The notes under the pieces: generated by a model
What the model saw: only the letters and a program-made list of their open reading frames with translations
What the model was told of the DNA's origin: nothing
Databases searched by the model: none
Position numbers and translations under genes: made by a program
Assembly (NCBI RefSeq): GCF_019669085.1
Contig: NZ_AP024401.1
Coordinates: forward strand, 806,001 to 870,000
DNA from: Borrelia sp. HM
GTDB taxonomy: Bacteria > Spirochaetota > Spirochaetia > Borreliales > Borreliaceae
DNA: 64,000 nucleotides
Direction: 5' to 3'
Part shown: one piece after another, positions 8,086 through 17,142 of the stretch
Layout: every line of letters begins with the position of its first letter
How positions within the stretch are numbered: position 1 is the stretch's first letter

Positions 8086-9166
8086 TGATTTCCTCTGTAA
8101 ATTCTTTTAATAATAGATTGGCTATTATCTTTGATGAATCTTGGTTGTAAAATTTTTTTATGTTATTTCGTAGTATATTAGCTTTTGCTTTATTACCCAA
8201 AATTTCTTTGATTGTATTTATTATTTTACTCTCATTTAAGTTTTCTTCATCTATTTTTAAACATGCATTTTGGTCTTCTAATAATTTTGCATTTCTGACT
8301 TGATCTCCTCTTGAACCTTTGACCAATGGTATAAATATTACACATGCACTAGCATTTGCGAATTCCTTAATTGCTCCTGAACCTGCCCTGCTTATTATTA
8401 TACTTGAAAACTTTACTATACTTGCCATTTCTTCTGCATTAAAAAATTGGCTTCTTAAGTAATTCTTTTCTCTAATTGTGTCTAAATTTTTTCCGCATTG
8501 ATGGATAAAATACGCATCAATTTGATTTTTTATATTAGTAGTCAACTTATTTAAAGCCTCTGCTCCCAGAGAACCTCCGAGCACGCTAATGATAGGCTTT
8601 TTTGTATTTTGAGTTAAGTTTTTTAAGATATTTAGATTTGGATTTAGAAATTCTTTTCTTATTGGTGAGTCTGTATATAAGACATTTTTGTTATTAAAAT
8701 ATTTTGTGCTTTCTTTGAAACTGACATGTATCTTGTGTGCAAATTTCGAGTTAATTTTTGTTGCAAGTCCTGGGTCAAGATCCATTTCATGAGTTATTCT
8801 TTTTATCTTAAGTAAACTTGCTGCAATAATTGGAGGACTTGATACAAAGCCGCCGGTTGCATATATAATTTGAGGCTTATACTTTTTTATTATGAAAAAA
8901 CTTGTAATTATTCCAAAAATGACTTTAAAAAAATCAATGAAATTTTTTAAAGAAAAATATCTTCTAAATTTTCCTGATGGAATTGCAATAAATTTGATAT
9001 GTGTGTGTTCTTTTATAATTTTTTCTTCCATTGCGCCTTTTTGTCCTAGCCAGAAGAATTTGATCTGTGGATCAAATTCTTTAAGTTTTGAAATTATTGC
9101 TATGCCTGGAAAAATATGTCCTCCTGTACCTCCTCCTGTAAAAAATATTATCTTTTTGGTTTTCAT
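8075..9166 (-). CDS. murG: MurG, lipid II-forming GlcNAc transferase
   Basis: UDP-GlcNAc:undecaprenyl-pyrophosphoryl-MurNAc-pentapeptide GlcNAc transferase, which makes lipid II on the inner face of the cytoplasmic membrane. Length 363 is normal. The first glycine loop [14 protein letters not shown] sits at residues 11-24 and a second donor-binding loop at [13 protein letters not shown]. The C-terminal [14 protein letters not shown] motif, binding UDP-GlcNAc, is intact. Start ATG at 9166 with AGAGG upstream. MurJ, the lipid II flippase, is encoded at 57 kb. First gene of the minus-strand cluster ending at rrp2. Confidence 0.95.
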   Translation of the reverse strand: MKTKKIIFFTGGGTGGHIFPGIAIISKLKEFDPQIKFFWLGQKGAMEEKIIKEHTHIKFIAIPSGKFRRYFSLKNFIDFFKVIFGIITSFFIIKKYKPQIIYATGGFVSSPPIIAASLLKIKRITHEMDLDPGLATKINSKFAHKIHVSFKESTKYFNNKNVLYTDSPIRKEFLNPNLNILKNLTQNTKKPIISVLGGSLGAEALNKLTTNIKNQIDAYFIHQCGKNLDTIREKNYLRSQFFNAEEMASIVKFSSIIISRAGSGAIKEFANASACVIFIPLVKGSRGDQVRNAKLLEDQNACLKIDEENLNESKIINTIKEILGNKAKANILRNNIKKFYNQDSSKIIANLLLKEFTEEINAS

Positions 9167-9357
9167 ATGCCTCTTGTATATATTCCTTAAATTTATGTAT
9201 GTTAAATCGACCTACCTTTACATTTTAGTTTAACAATATATATTAATGCAAATATTTTATATTTTTTATTTTTAATAAAAACTTACTGGTGCATTTTGTG
9301 TTTATTAGATTATATTTTTTATAGTGTTATTATTTAATTGAAAATGTTGCAATATTT

Positions 9358-10152
9358 TTAAAAAATATTTTTTAAAAATTGTTCAATTGGAATACCCTCT
9401 TTTTGTGGAACATTATTTTCAATAGAATATTTTATTATTGAATGAAGTACTTTGGTTGCTTTTTCTAAAGCCTGTTCTATTTCCAGTTTTTCAAGGTAAC
9501 CTATTAGTAAGCTAGTAAATAAATCGCCTGTTCCACCAAAGTTTCGTTCTAATTTTTCTAGAAAAATTTCTGAATATTCTTTTGTTTTTGAATTATAAGC
9601 GACAGTTCCTATAAGAGTTTTCTTTTCTACACTTGTAACTATGGTTATTCCATTTATTTCAAGACTTGATATTGCTTTTATCATTTCATCTTTATTTTTT
9701 ATATTTTCAGTTTTAGATAGCATTTTCAGTTCTGTTAAGTTAGGTGTTATGATATCTGCATATTTGATTAAATTTCTAAATTCATTTACTATTTTTTGGT
9801 TGAAAATAGGATAGAGTATGTCATTGTCTGCGAAGACGGGATCAATTATTATTTTTTTAAACTTCATCATCTTAAACATATTTTCTATTATTTTATGTTG
9901 CTTATTACTTCCAAGAAATCCACTATAGAATATATCAAATTTTTCATTTTGATTTTTCCAAGATAAAATAAACTTTTCTAAGTTATTTGTTAAATCTATT
10001 ATTTCAAATTCTTTATAGTTTGTTGTTGCTGATAAAACAGAAGTTACAAGTGGGCAAACTTGCATATTAAATGAAGATATGACTGGTATGCATATTGTAA
10101 GTGATGAGCGTCCCATAGTTGAAATATCATGCATGGCCAATATTCTTTTCAT
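9358..10152 (-). CDS. pdxK: pyridoxal/pyridoxamine kinase-like protein
   Basis: A ribokinase-fold kinase of the PdxK/PdxY type, 264 residues. Readable signatures are HDISTMGRSSLT near the start (substrate site), VDP-type IIIDPVFAD, TPNLTEL, and the anion hole and catalytic base GGTGDLFTSLL near residue 215. It would phosphorylate vitamin B6 vitamers to make PLP precursors, a salvage step. ThiD-like specificity cannot be excluded from sequence alone. It follows tsaD by 5 bases and is the last gene of the rpoS-deacetylase-tsaD-pdxK run. Confidence 0.82.
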   Translation of the reverse strand: MKRILAMHDISTMGRSSLTICIPVISSFNMQVCPLVTSVLSATTNYKEFEIIDLTNNLEKFILSWKNQNEKFDIFYSGFLGSNKQHKIIENMFKMMKFKKIIIDPVFADNDILYPIFNQKIVNEFRNLIKYADIITPNLTELKMLSKTENIKNKDEMIKAISSLEINGITIVTSVEKKTLIGTVAYNSKTKEYSEIFLEKLERNFGGTGDLFTSLLIGYLEKLEIEQALEKATKVLHSIIKYSIENNVPQKEGIPIEQFLKNIF

Positions 10153-10157
10153 AACTA

Positions 10158-11168
10158 TTATCCTTTTGTATATTTGTAGCTTCTTATTCTTGAATTAACA
10201 TCAGTTTCAATTGGACTTGCCCCATATTTTAAATACATAAGATATCCAATTCCTGCAATCATTGCCCCATTGTCGGTGCAAAGGTCAAGAGGAGGATAGT
10301 ATGTTTCTATTGCAATATTTTTTTTTATCTTGTCTCTTAAATAAAGATTACTTGCAACTCCTCCAGATATTATTAACTTTTTTATGTTAGTATCTTTGAT
10401 TGCTCTTTTGATTGGAATAATCAAGTTTTCAAAAGCTACTCTTTGAAAGCTTGCGGCAATATTATTTTTTGTGATATTTGCATTTTTGTCTTTGAACTTT
10501 TCAAGTTGATGTATGCATGCTGTTTTAAGTCCTGAGTACGAAAAATCATATTGATTTTCTTTTTTATCAAATATTGTAATTGGAAAATTAAATGCATGCT
10601 CATTACCGTTTCTAGCTAGTTTTTCTATATTTGGTCCACCTGGAAATCCCATTTTATAGTGTTTTGCTACTTTATCAAATGCTTCTCCACAAGCATCATC
10701 AAGTGTTCTGCCTAGTATTTCAACTTGATCGAAGTCGTTTTGTTTTGCAAGTATTGTGTGTCCTCCACTTAATATTAAAGATAAAAATGGATATTCTATT
10801 TTTTTAGTCATTAAAGGAGAATAGAGATGTCCTAAAATGTGGTCAATGCAAATTAATGGTTTTTTAAGGGCAATTGATAGTCCTTTAGCAAAATTTACTC
10901 CAACGATTAAAGAACCAATAAGCCCTGGTTTAGATGTTACTGCTATTAAATTGATTTCTGATACATGTATTTTGGCATTTTTTATTGCCTTTTGACATAT
11001 ATCCATGATAAATTCTGTGTGCAGTCTTGAGGCAATCTCTGGTACTATGCCATAATATTTTTTGTGCTCTTTTTGGCTAAACTTAATATTGCTTAAAATT
11101 TTAGTACCATTTTCTACTATGGCTGCGCAACAGTCGTCACATGAACTCTCTATGCCAAGTACCTTCAT
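10158..11168 (-). CDS. tsaD: TsaD, tRNA t6A37 threonylcarbamoyltransferase subunit
   Basis: An ASKHA-fold protein of 336 residues that, with TsaB and TsaE, transfers threonylcarbamoyl to A37 of ANN-reading tRNAs. It has the N-terminal GIESSCDD phosphate motif, metal-binding histidines in [12 protein letters not shown] (near residue 110), [15 protein letters not shown] and GGVASN followed by DNGAMIAG. All are intact. Its start overlaps the end of the upstream deacetylase gene by 32 bases, so translation is probably coupled. Older annotations call it a glycoprotease (gcp), which is not its role. Confidence 0.95.
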   Translation of the reverse strand: MKVLGIESSCDDCCAAIVENGTKILSNIKFSQKEHKKYYGIVPEIASRLHTEFIMDICQKAIKNAKIHVSEINLIAVTSKPGLIGSLIVGVNFAKGLSIALKKPLICIDHILGHLYSPLMTKKIEYPFLSLILSGGHTILAKQNDFDQVEILGRTLDDACGEAFDKVAKHYKMGFPGGPNIEKLARNGNEHAFNFPITIFDKKENQYDFSYSGLKTACIHQLEKFKDKNANITKNNIAASFQRVAFENLIIPIKRAIKDTNIKKLIISGGVASNLYLRDKIKKNIAIETYYPPLDLCTDNGAMIAGIGYLMYLKYGASPIETDVNSRIRSYKYTKG

Positions 11169-12060
11169 TATTTTCCTCTCTTTGATAAAGATTGATTAAA
11201 TTTTTAAATTCGAATTCTTGATTTAATTTCTCTGTTTCTTGTTTTAATATTTTAAGAGTATTTTTTGACCAAATGTGTCCTATTACTTTAACCACTCCTT
11301 TTTCTCTTGCTATTTGTTTTGCTCTTTCAAGTGCTTTATTAACATCGTGTTCGTTATCATTATTATCAAGAAATATATCTCTTTGTTCTACTGTAATTCC
11401 AATACTTTTGCCAGTTTTTTCAGATATACTCTTTTGAGTAGTTAGGCTGTCAAAAAAGTATTTATTTTCTTCTTTAAGTTTGGTTAAAATAATTTTCATT
11501 ATGTTTTCGTTTGCAGTAATAAGGCTTCCCATATGATTATTCATTATTTTTGCCTTAGGATATGCTTTAAATGTCTTTTCAAGTTTTTTTTGTATTGCAA
11601 ATTGATTGTCATTTATATTTATATGAAATTTTTCTATCGAATTATTGTGTTGTGATTGCATTGGAAAATGAATCATTGTAATTTTATTTTTATTTATTAG
11701 TTTATTATAAAAATCCATTGATTTTGGCAGAAAGGGAATAATTGAAAAATTGATTTTTAAGTTAATTTTTATGAATTCGTCCAGCATAAATTCGTCATAG
11801 CCAACATCATCAATTATAAGATAAAATTCAGGTTTTAACTTGCTAAGTTTTACTTTCTTTATTTTTTTGATTAGATTTACTTTTTTAATTGTTGCTAATT
11901 TATCTTTAAAACTTAAATTGAATTTTTTTGAATTTGCTATTATATGTGCAAGACTAAAAAACATCACAATCACTGAAACAAAAGATGTAATAAGAACTAA
12001 CAATATTGCAACCTTAGATTTATTTTTTTTAAAAAAAATAGAAGCATTATGAATATTCAT
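11137..12060 (-). CDS. divergent polysaccharide deacetylase family protein
   Basis: A membrane-anchored protein of about 307 residues. After a cytoplasmic tail, a single membrane segment lies near residues 17-38. The periplasmic domain begins with [10 protein letters not shown] (near residue 100) and has [25 protein letters not shown] and VIGHIW, the pattern of the divergent polysaccharide deacetylase (DUF610/YibQ) family. The substrate is unknown; in related bacteria these sit among cell-wall or division genes. I take ATG at 12060; a TTG two codons upstream is equally open. It begins 46 bases after rpoS on the same strand. Confidence 0.8.
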   Translation of the reverse strand: MNIHNASIFFKKNKSKVAILLVLITSFVSVIVMFFSLAHIIANSKKFNLSFKDKLATIKKVNLIKKIKKVKLSKLKPEFYLIIDDVGYDEFMLDEFIKINLKINFSIIPFLPKSMDFYNKLINKNKITMIHFPMQSQHNNSIEKFHININDNQFAIQKKLEKTFKAYPKAKIMNNHMGSLITANENIMKIILTKLKEENKYFFDSLTTQKSISEKTGKSIGITVEQRDIFLDNNDNEHDVNKALERAKQIAREKGVVKVIGHIWSKNTLKILKQETEKLNQEFEFKNLINLYQREENNEGTWHREFM

Positions 12061-12106
12061 GCACAATGGATTTTAATTATATCAGAATCTGGCATTAAGT
12101 CAATTA

Positions 12107-12910
12107 TTATTGATAAAGTTCATCTCTTAGTTTTTTTAGTACCCGTTTTTCAATTTGTCTGACGGTTTCTGAGGAAATGCCAAGCTCACTAGAAATATCT
12201 TTTAATGTGCTTTTTTTATCTTCATTATCTAAGTTATATCGCTTTCTTATAATATATCTCTCTTTATCGTTTAGTTTGGTCTCTAATATATGATTGAGAT
12301 GTTTTAGTGTTGAATTTTGTTCAAGAGTACTTTCTGGATTAAAAGAATTATCTTCATAAAGATTTAAGAGTGTGGAATTTTCTGAACCTTCAATCTTTTT
12401 ATCAAGGGAATATTCTTTTTCCAGATAAGGAATGATTTTTATATATTGAGAAGTTGTTAAGTTAAACTTTTCCATTATGTCTTCTTTTTTAGGAGATTTT
12501 TCTTCTTCCATAAGATATTTGTTTATTTGGAGTATTAAATTTTCTTTTCTGTAAGGAACCTTTACAAGTCTTGTTTTAGTATTTAATGCTCTTTGAAGTG
12601 ATTGCTTAATCCAGAATGAAGCATAGGTTGAAAATTTAGTATTTTTGCTTGGGTCATATTTTTCTGCAGCTCTAATTAAACCTAAATTTCCTTCTTGTAT
12701 TAGGTCTTCAACTTTTAATCCTTTGCCAGCATATCTTTTAATGATTTTCAGTACAAGACGTAAATTGGCATTTATCATTTTATTTTTTGCTTTTATATCC
12801 CCACGTTTTATTTGGTTTGCTAGCTCAATTTCTTCTTCGTGAGTTATCAATCTGTGTCCTCTTACTGATTTTAGGTATATGTTTAAATCTTCATTACTAA
12901 ATATATTCAC
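12107..12910 (-). CDS. rpoS: alternative sigma factor RpoS
   Basis: A sigma-70-family factor of 267 residues with region 1.2 (DLNIYLKSVRGHRLIT), region 2 core and -10 recognition (DLIQEGNLGLIRAAEKYDP, FSTYASFWIKQSL), region 3, and a region 4 helix-turn-helix (TLKDISSELGISSETVRQIEKRVLKKL). In Borrelia, RpoS controls genes for tick-to-mammal transmission. The GTG start at 12910 follows GGGAGA by six bases. A sigma-54 promoter lies about 60 bases upstream, and flgJ ends 120 bases upstream on the same strand, so read-through from the flagellar operon is a second possible source. Confidence 0.96.
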   Translation of the reverse strand: MNIFSNEDLNIYLKSVRGHRLITHEEEIELANQIKRGDIKAKNKMINANLRLVLKIIKRYAGKGLKVEDLIQEGNLGLIRAAEKYDPSKNTKFSTYASFWIKQSLQRALNTKTRLVKVPYRKENLILQINKYLMEEEKSPKKEDIMEKFNLTTSQYIKIIPYLEKEYSLDKKIEGSENSTLLNLYEDNSFNPESTLEQNSTLKHLNHILETKLNDKERYIIRKRYNLDNEDKKSTLKDISSELGISSETVRQIEKRVLKKLRDELYQ

Positions 12911-12967
12911 AATACTTCTCCCATCTTTTAAATTTGTGTATTAACATCCTTCTCCCTTTTGATGTGA

Positions 12968-12983
12968 TGCAAAAATAATGCCA
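12968..12983 (-). promoter_or_regulatory. sigma-54 (-24/-12) promoter of rpoS
   Basis: On the minus strand the sequence reads TGGCATTATTTTTGCA. That is GG and GC separated by exactly ten bases, close to the sigma-54 consensus TGGCAC-N5-TTGCW, with one change in the first block. The expected start is near 12957, giving a leader of about 45 bases before the GTG at 12910. Confidence 0.92.
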
Positions 12984-13030
12984 ATTTAGAAAATAATTTA
13001 TATTCTGATTGTATATGTATGAATTATTTT

Positions 13031-13369
13031 CTAGGATTGCTTTACTTCTGTTATTTGATTGTAGATTAAATCGGCAAGTCCGAAACTTTTGGATTTAGCT
13101 ATTTGTTTTGATCTTTCTAAATAAAGCATATCTTCAAAGACTTCCTCTGTTTGTCCACCGTTAATTAGATTATTTTCTTTTTGTAAAGAATTTCTCATGC
13201 TTTTAATCATTTGCTCTATAAATATTGCCTCGAATTCTAATGCAGCTGTATAAATTCTATGGTCATTTTTGTGTTGATTTGTTTCTTTTGATTTTTTTGT
13301 TTTTAAATTTTTCATTTGGTTAATTTGATTATTTGTTTTTAAGGTTTGTAGGTTAATTTTGTTTATCAT
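13031..13369 (-). CDS. flgJ: FlgJ-type flagellar rod-binding protein (no muramidase domain)
   Basis: A 112-residue protein matching only the N-terminal rod-scaffold part of FlgJ: AALEFEAIFIEQMIKSMRNSL, then EVFEDMLYLERSKQIAKSKSFGLADLIYNQI. The C-terminal glucosaminidase domain of enterobacterial FlgJ is absent, as is usual in spirochaetes, so wall opening must come from another enzyme. The ATG at 13369 follows GGAGG and overlaps the flgI end region. It is the last flagellar gene before rpoS. Confidence 0.88.
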   Translation of the reverse strand: MINKINLQTLKTNNQINQMKNLKTKKSKETNQHKNDHRIYTAALEFEAIFIEQMIKSMRNSLQKENNLINGGQTEEVFEDMLYLERSKQIAKSKSFGLADLIYNQITEVKQS

Positions 13370-13373
13370 ATAT

Positions 13374-14372
13374 TTATTCCTCCAAAATTAGTTCCCCATT
13401 TAGTCTATTAATTTTTTTAGATACCTTTATTATTTTTATTAACTCTTCATTGCTAAGTGTATCTGAATTTTTTAATATGAATTCACTTATTGTCATTTGT
13501 TTTATTTCAATTTTTATTTGTTCATTTTTTTTATTGCTAAATAAATTTTTTTCATCTCTTTCGATTGAAAGTGTTAAAGGCCCTATTTCCGCGTTTTTGC
13601 TTGTTATAATGAGTTTATTTTTCTCATTTATTAAAACTCTAGGTATGTTTTCTATTGTCATTTCTTCAATTTCGCTTAGTAAGCGAGTTTCTTTAATTTC
13701 AATTTCTATGATTTTACCTGATTTTACATTATTTTTGATATTTTTGCTTGTTAGTTTTTTGCTTATTGAATCTACTAAAGTATAATCTTCTTTTTCTAAA
13801 ATTATATTGTAATTTTTGTATTCTTTATTTTCGTGTATTGTTGCTCCATTTAGTATATATCCTGTGCCTTTTGATTTTGAATTAGTTGATATTGGTCCTG
13901 CTGCAGTTGCTAATATTTTGCCTTCTTGATTTCTTAATTCTGTTCTTAGAAGTATGCCATTTGTCAATTCTTTTGAATCTAGCATAGATGCTATGTAAAC
14001 GTTTTGGTTTGCGCCTTTAATTATATTTCCATTTATTTTGGTTGTTACACTTACTAGTGCAATATTTTTACTTTCAATTTTTGTTAGATCTATGTTATTT
14101 ATGCCAATTTTGTTTAAAGCTTGATTTAAAATTTCTTTTCCCTTTGATGAATCTCCTTTATCAATAAGTCCTGCTACTATTCCAATTCCTGTTAATATTT
14201 GTGAATTACTAGATCGTATTTCTGCAATATCTTTTAGCTTTATTTTCTCAATTATTCGATTGCTAATATCATTCGTATTTGCTAGATTATTTGGTGGGTG
14301 TTGATTTTCTTGTGCAAATGAGCTAGCAATTGTATTTAGGCTTAGTGTGGCTATAATTATCAATACTTTCAT
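13374..14372 (-). CDS. flgI: FlgI, flagellar P-ring protein
   Basis: A periplasmic ring subunit around the rod, 332 residues. A signal peptide ends near residue 20 (SLNTIASSFA). The family features are KLKDIAEIRSSNSQILTGIGIVAGLIDKGDSSK near residue 45, then NVYIASMLDSKELTNGILLRTEL and TAAGPIST. Spirochaete flagella are periplasmic and have no outer-membrane L ring; no flgH is seen here. A gap of 217 bases separates it from flgA upstream. Confidence 0.92.
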   Translation of the reverse strand: MKVLIIIATLSLNTIASSFAQENQHPPNNLANTNDISNRIIEKIKLKDIAEIRSSNSQILTGIGIVAGLIDKGDSSKGKEILNQALNKIGINNIDLTKIESKNIALVSVTTKINGNIIKGANQNVYIASMLDSKELTNGILLRTELRNQEGKILATAAGPISTNSKSKGTGYILNGATIHENKEYKNYNIILEKEDYTLVDSISKKLTSKNIKNNVKSGKIIEIEIKETRLLSEIEEMTIENIPRVLINEKNKLIITSKNAEIGPLTLSIERDEKNLFSNKKNEQIKIEIKQMTISEFILKNSDTLSNEELIKIIKVSKKINRLNGELILEE

Positions 14373-14589
14373 GATATATATTCCTTTTGTATGGCAATAT
14401 AGTTTACCTTTATTTTGATATTATTTCAATTGCTTTTGTGCTTATTCATTTTTGGATCATACTATGTCAATACTGTTTTTATAGTTAAAATTTATTAGAA
14501 GTGAATTTTTATGGCTTTATAATTGTTTGACAATTTATTAAATAAAAATGATAGCTTGATTGAAGATTTGTGGTTTAAATATTAATCAT

Positions 14590-15237
14590 TTACTTTTGTT
14601 TTTGTATTTTATCTAGTTTTATTTCGTCATTCTTCATTATATCGTATAGTACTGTATAATGATCCTGTTTTAATGAGTTTAAGTTTAAAATTTCATTATT
14701 TCTAATTGTATTTATTTTATATTGAAAATAAATATTGTATTCGTTTAAGCTTTGACCTACTTTTAAATTTAGTTTTGCAAATACGATTGGTTCTATTATG
14801 TCAATATAAATGTTTACTTTATTATGTTTTTTATAATCTTCAAATTTGTTTGCATAATAAATTAAGTTTTTTTGAATTGGTATGTTTTTATATAATATAT
14901 TTTTTATTAATTTAAATTTTATGTTATGAGAAAATTTGTTTTCTATGTTTATTTCTGCTTCATCAAAACTGAATTGTAATATATAAATATTTTTATTTGC
15001 TAGAGACTTTGTAATATAGTCAATCATTTCAAATATGATTTGTTTTTTCTTAAAATGTGAACCTATGTAAATTTGTGATATGCTATTATCATTACACATT
15101 TTTGAATATTCTTTTGAAAAAAAATATACCTTGTTAGTAGATATTGTAAAACAGGTATCATAAGTACAAGGCTTTATTTGCAATAAATTGGTTGTAAGTA
15201 AATAGCATAATACAAGTTTATTAGTAAGTGTGTTCAC
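14590..15237 (-). CDS. flgA: probable FlgA-like P-ring assembly chaperone
   Basis: A 215-residue secreted protein assigned mainly by position, between flgG and flgI. A hydrophobic N terminus (residues 5-22) looks like a signal peptide. The C-terminal third (KLNLKVGQSLNEYNIYFQYKI) resembles the SAF/beta-clip region of FlgA, but conservation is weak and I cannot confirm it by eye. FlgA helps FlgI assemble into the P ring. The GTG start at 15237 overlaps the flgG stop (TAGTG), so translation is coupled. Four cysteines lie in its first 50 residues (11, 24, 29 and 48). Confidence 0.6.
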   Translation of the reverse strand: MNTLTNKLVLCYLLTTNLLQIKPCTYDTCFTISTNKVYFFSKEYSKMCNDNSISQIYIGSHFKKKQIIFEMIDYITKSLANKNIYILQFSFDEAEINIENKFSHNIKFKLIKNILYKNIPIQKNLIYYANKFEDYKKHNKVNIYIDIIEPIVFAKLNLKVGQSLNEYNIYFQYKINTIRNNEILNLNSLKQDHYTVLYDIMKNDEIKLDKIQKQK

Positions 15238-16034
15238 TACCTTTTTAAGTTATTGGCAATTCCTAACATATTATCTGAGGTTTGAATTGCTTTTGAGTTT
15301 ATTTCATAGGCTCTTTGTGCAACGATCATTGTTACTAGTTCTTCTGCAATTGATACGTTTGACATTTCCAGAATTCCTTGTCTTAGTCTTCCCATTCCGT
15401 TATTTCCTGGTGTTCCTGATATTTCTTCTCCAGATCCGATTGTTTCTTTAAATATGTTATTTCCAATTGCATTTAGACCTGATGGATTAACGAATCTTGT
15501 GATTTCTATTTGTCCTAGTTCAATAGGATCATTATTTTCATTAATTTTTACAGATATTATTCCTTCTTGAGATATTGCTATGGAATCTTTTATATACCCT
15601 TCTGCAGGAAAGGATATTTCAGGTAATAATTTGTATCCTTGACTTGTTACAAGATCTCCATTTGCATCTATTTTAAATGAACCATCTCTAGTATATCCGT
15701 AAGTGCCATCTGGCAGAAGAACCTTATAAAATCCTTCACCTTCAATTGCAACATCAGTATTTAAATTGGTATTTTGCATCTTTCCTTGTTCAAAGATTCT
15801 GTGTGTTGCTGATACTTTTGTTCCGTGTCCAACTTGGTTGCCAATGGGTCTTACTGTATTTTCAGTTGCGGGAGTTCCTGCTCTTTTTTGTGTTTGATAT
15901 ATTAGGTCTTCAAATTCAGCTCTTATTTTTTTAAATCCTATGGTATTTACATTTGAAAGATTATTGGCAATTGTATCCACATTATATTGCTGTGCTTTCA
16001 TTCCACTGGCTGCTGTCCATAGTGCTCTCATCAT
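15237..16034 (-). CDS. flgG: FlgG, distal flagellar rod protein
   Basis: 265 residues, the full FlgG length. The N-terminal rod/hook signature is MMRALWTAASGMKAQQYNVDTIANNLSNVNT and the C-terminal one is MSNVSIAEELVTMIVAQRAYEINSKAIQTSDNML. Internal GEGFYKVLLPDGTYGYTRDGSF is typical of FlgF/G/E. FlgG polymerises into the distal rod that crosses the periplasm. It lies 12 bases downstream of flgF in the same operon. Confidence 0.96.
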   Translation of the reverse strand: MMRALWTAASGMKAQQYNVDTIANNLSNVNTIGFKKIRAEFEDLIYQTQKRAGTPATENTVRPIGNQVGHGTKVSATHRIFEQGKMQNTNLNTDVAIEGEGFYKVLLPDGTYGYTRDGSFKIDANGDLVTSQGYKLLPEISFPAEGYIKDSIAISQEGIISVKINENNDPIELGQIEITRFVNPSGLNAIGNNIFKETIGSGEEISGTPGNNGMGRLRQGILEMSNVSIAEELVTMIVAQRAYEINSKAIQTSDNMLGIANNLKR

Positions 16035-16046
16035 AAACTAATCTCC

Positions 16047-16895
16047 TTAAAATTTTCCAATTTCGTTAATTAATTTACCAAGAAGTGAATCTTCTGTTTG
16101 TATTATTTTTTGATTTGCTTCATAAGCTCTGTTAACTGTAATCATTGATACCATTTCATTAATTGCATTTACATTGGACCCTTCTAATGCACCAGTTTCA
16201 ATTGTAGGTCTTGAGTTTATTGCAATATTTTTGGCTTCTCCAGATATTTCCGTACTGTTCCAAAGTGAACTTCCTTGCTTTTTTAAAAACCTTGGTTTTT
16301 CAAAATTTACAATTTTTAGATTATCAAGAAGTTCATAGTTGTCCCAAGAATTTTCATATTCACTTACAAGTCTTTTAGGGTTTTCTTCAAATGTTGTGTT
16401 ATGAAATATTTGTCCTTTTTCTGTTATTTTAAAGTTATTGTGTTTTAAGTGTATATATCCCTTTTCTCCAATCACAGGATAGCCATCTTTGGTGACAAGT
16501 ATACCTTCTTTTCCTAGTGTAAAGGAACCATTTCGTGTATATCTTTCTCCTTCTGGCGTTTTAACGACAAAAAAGCCTTCATTTGTTAATGCTAAATCAA
16601 GAGGGTTTCCAGTAATTTTTAGTGGCCCTTGTTCAAAGGAAGTATATATTTCATTTTCTTCAACTCCTGTTCCAATTTTACCTACAACAGGAGCTGTTTC
16701 AAGATATCCTTTAGGAAATTTATAAAGACCATCGTCATTAACTCTCCTTATTAACATTTCAGGGAATGCTTTTTGTATAGATGAATCTTTTTTATATCCT
16801 GTAAGATCAATGTTTGCTAAGTTATTAGCTATAACATCTAATCGATGCCTTTGTGCCATCATTCCACTGGCAGCCGTATAAATGCCTCTTACCAA
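16047..16895 (-). CDS. flgF: FlgF, proximal flagellar rod protein (FlhO in Borrelia literature)
   Basis: 282 residues with the rod signature VRGIYTAASGMMAQRHRLDVIANNLANIDLTG at the N terminus and MVSMITVNRAYEANQKIIQTEDSLLGKL at the C terminus. NEGFFVVKTPEGERYTRNGSF is the central FlgF/G motif. It is the first gene of the minus-strand flagellar operon. The TTG start at 16895 follows GGGGAT by four bases. A good sigma-70 promoter is at 16931-16959; Borrelia flagellar operons are known to use sigma-70. Confidence 0.93.
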   Translation of the reverse strand: MVRGIYTAASGMMAQRHRLDVIANNLANIDLTGYKKDSSIQKAFPEMLIRRVNDDGLYKFPKGYLETAPVVGKIGTGVEENEIYTSFEQGPLKITGNPLDLALTNEGFFVVKTPEGERYTRNGSFTLGKEGILVTKDGYPVIGEKGYIHLKHNNFKITEKGQIFHNTTFEENPKRLVSEYENSWDNYELLDNLKIVNFEKPRFLKKQGSSLWNSTEISGEAKNIAINSRPTIETGALEGSNVNAINEMVSMITVNRAYEANQKIIQTEDSLLGKLINEIGKF

Positions 16896-16930
16896 ATTAA
16901 ATCCCCATTATTTTTATTTGTACAATTAAA

Positions 16931-16959
16931 ATTCTATCACTAAAATAGTTGTATATCAA
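16931..16959 (-). promoter_or_regulatory. sigma-70 promoter for the flgF-flgG-flgA operon
   Basis: On the minus strand TTGATA (16959-16954), a spacer of exactly 17 bases, and TAGAAT (16936-16931). The predicted start is near 16924, about 30 bases before the flgF start codon. Confidence 0.7.
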
Positions 16960-17044
16960 TTCTAATTTAGTGATTCTTTTATTGATTTTGATTTCAAAAG
17001 ATTGAAATGATAATATTTTTAATATGTTAAATTATATAATATAA

Positions 17045-17073
17045 ATTTTTTGCTTTTGCAAAAAGCAAAAAAT
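17045..17073. repeat. perfect 13-base inverted repeat, 3-base loop
   Basis: Arms 17045-17057 and 17061-17073 pair perfectly (A, six T, GC, four T and its complement) around GCA. It covers the -35 element of the plus-strand promoter at 17056-17084. It could be an operator or a weak bidirectional terminator; only two of the 13 pairs are G:C. Confidence 0.7.
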
Positions 17074-17084
17074 GAATGTATAAT
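17056..17084 (+). promoter_or_regulatory. sigma-70 promoter for the DUF2147 gene
   Basis: TTGCAA at 17056-17061, a 17-base spacer, and a perfect TATAAT at 17079-17084. The -35 lies in the centre of the inverted repeat at 17045-17073. The leader to the ATG at 17143 would be about 50 bases and contains AGGAG. Confidence 0.65.
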
Positions 17085-17142
17085 TTTTTTATTCTTAATC
17101 TATTTGAATTAGAGCCTCAGAAATTAATTTTTAGGAGTTTTT

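Noticed and set aside
14442..14470. TTGACA on the minus strand as a promoter for flgI
   Set aside because: The -35 is perfect, but the best -10 at correct spacing (GAATAA) is poor, so I do not list it as a feature.
14527..14555. TTGACA on the plus strand in the flgI-flgA gap, as a promoter
   Set aside because: No acceptable -10 at 16-18 bases, and it would drive transcription antisense to flgA without a gene in that direction.
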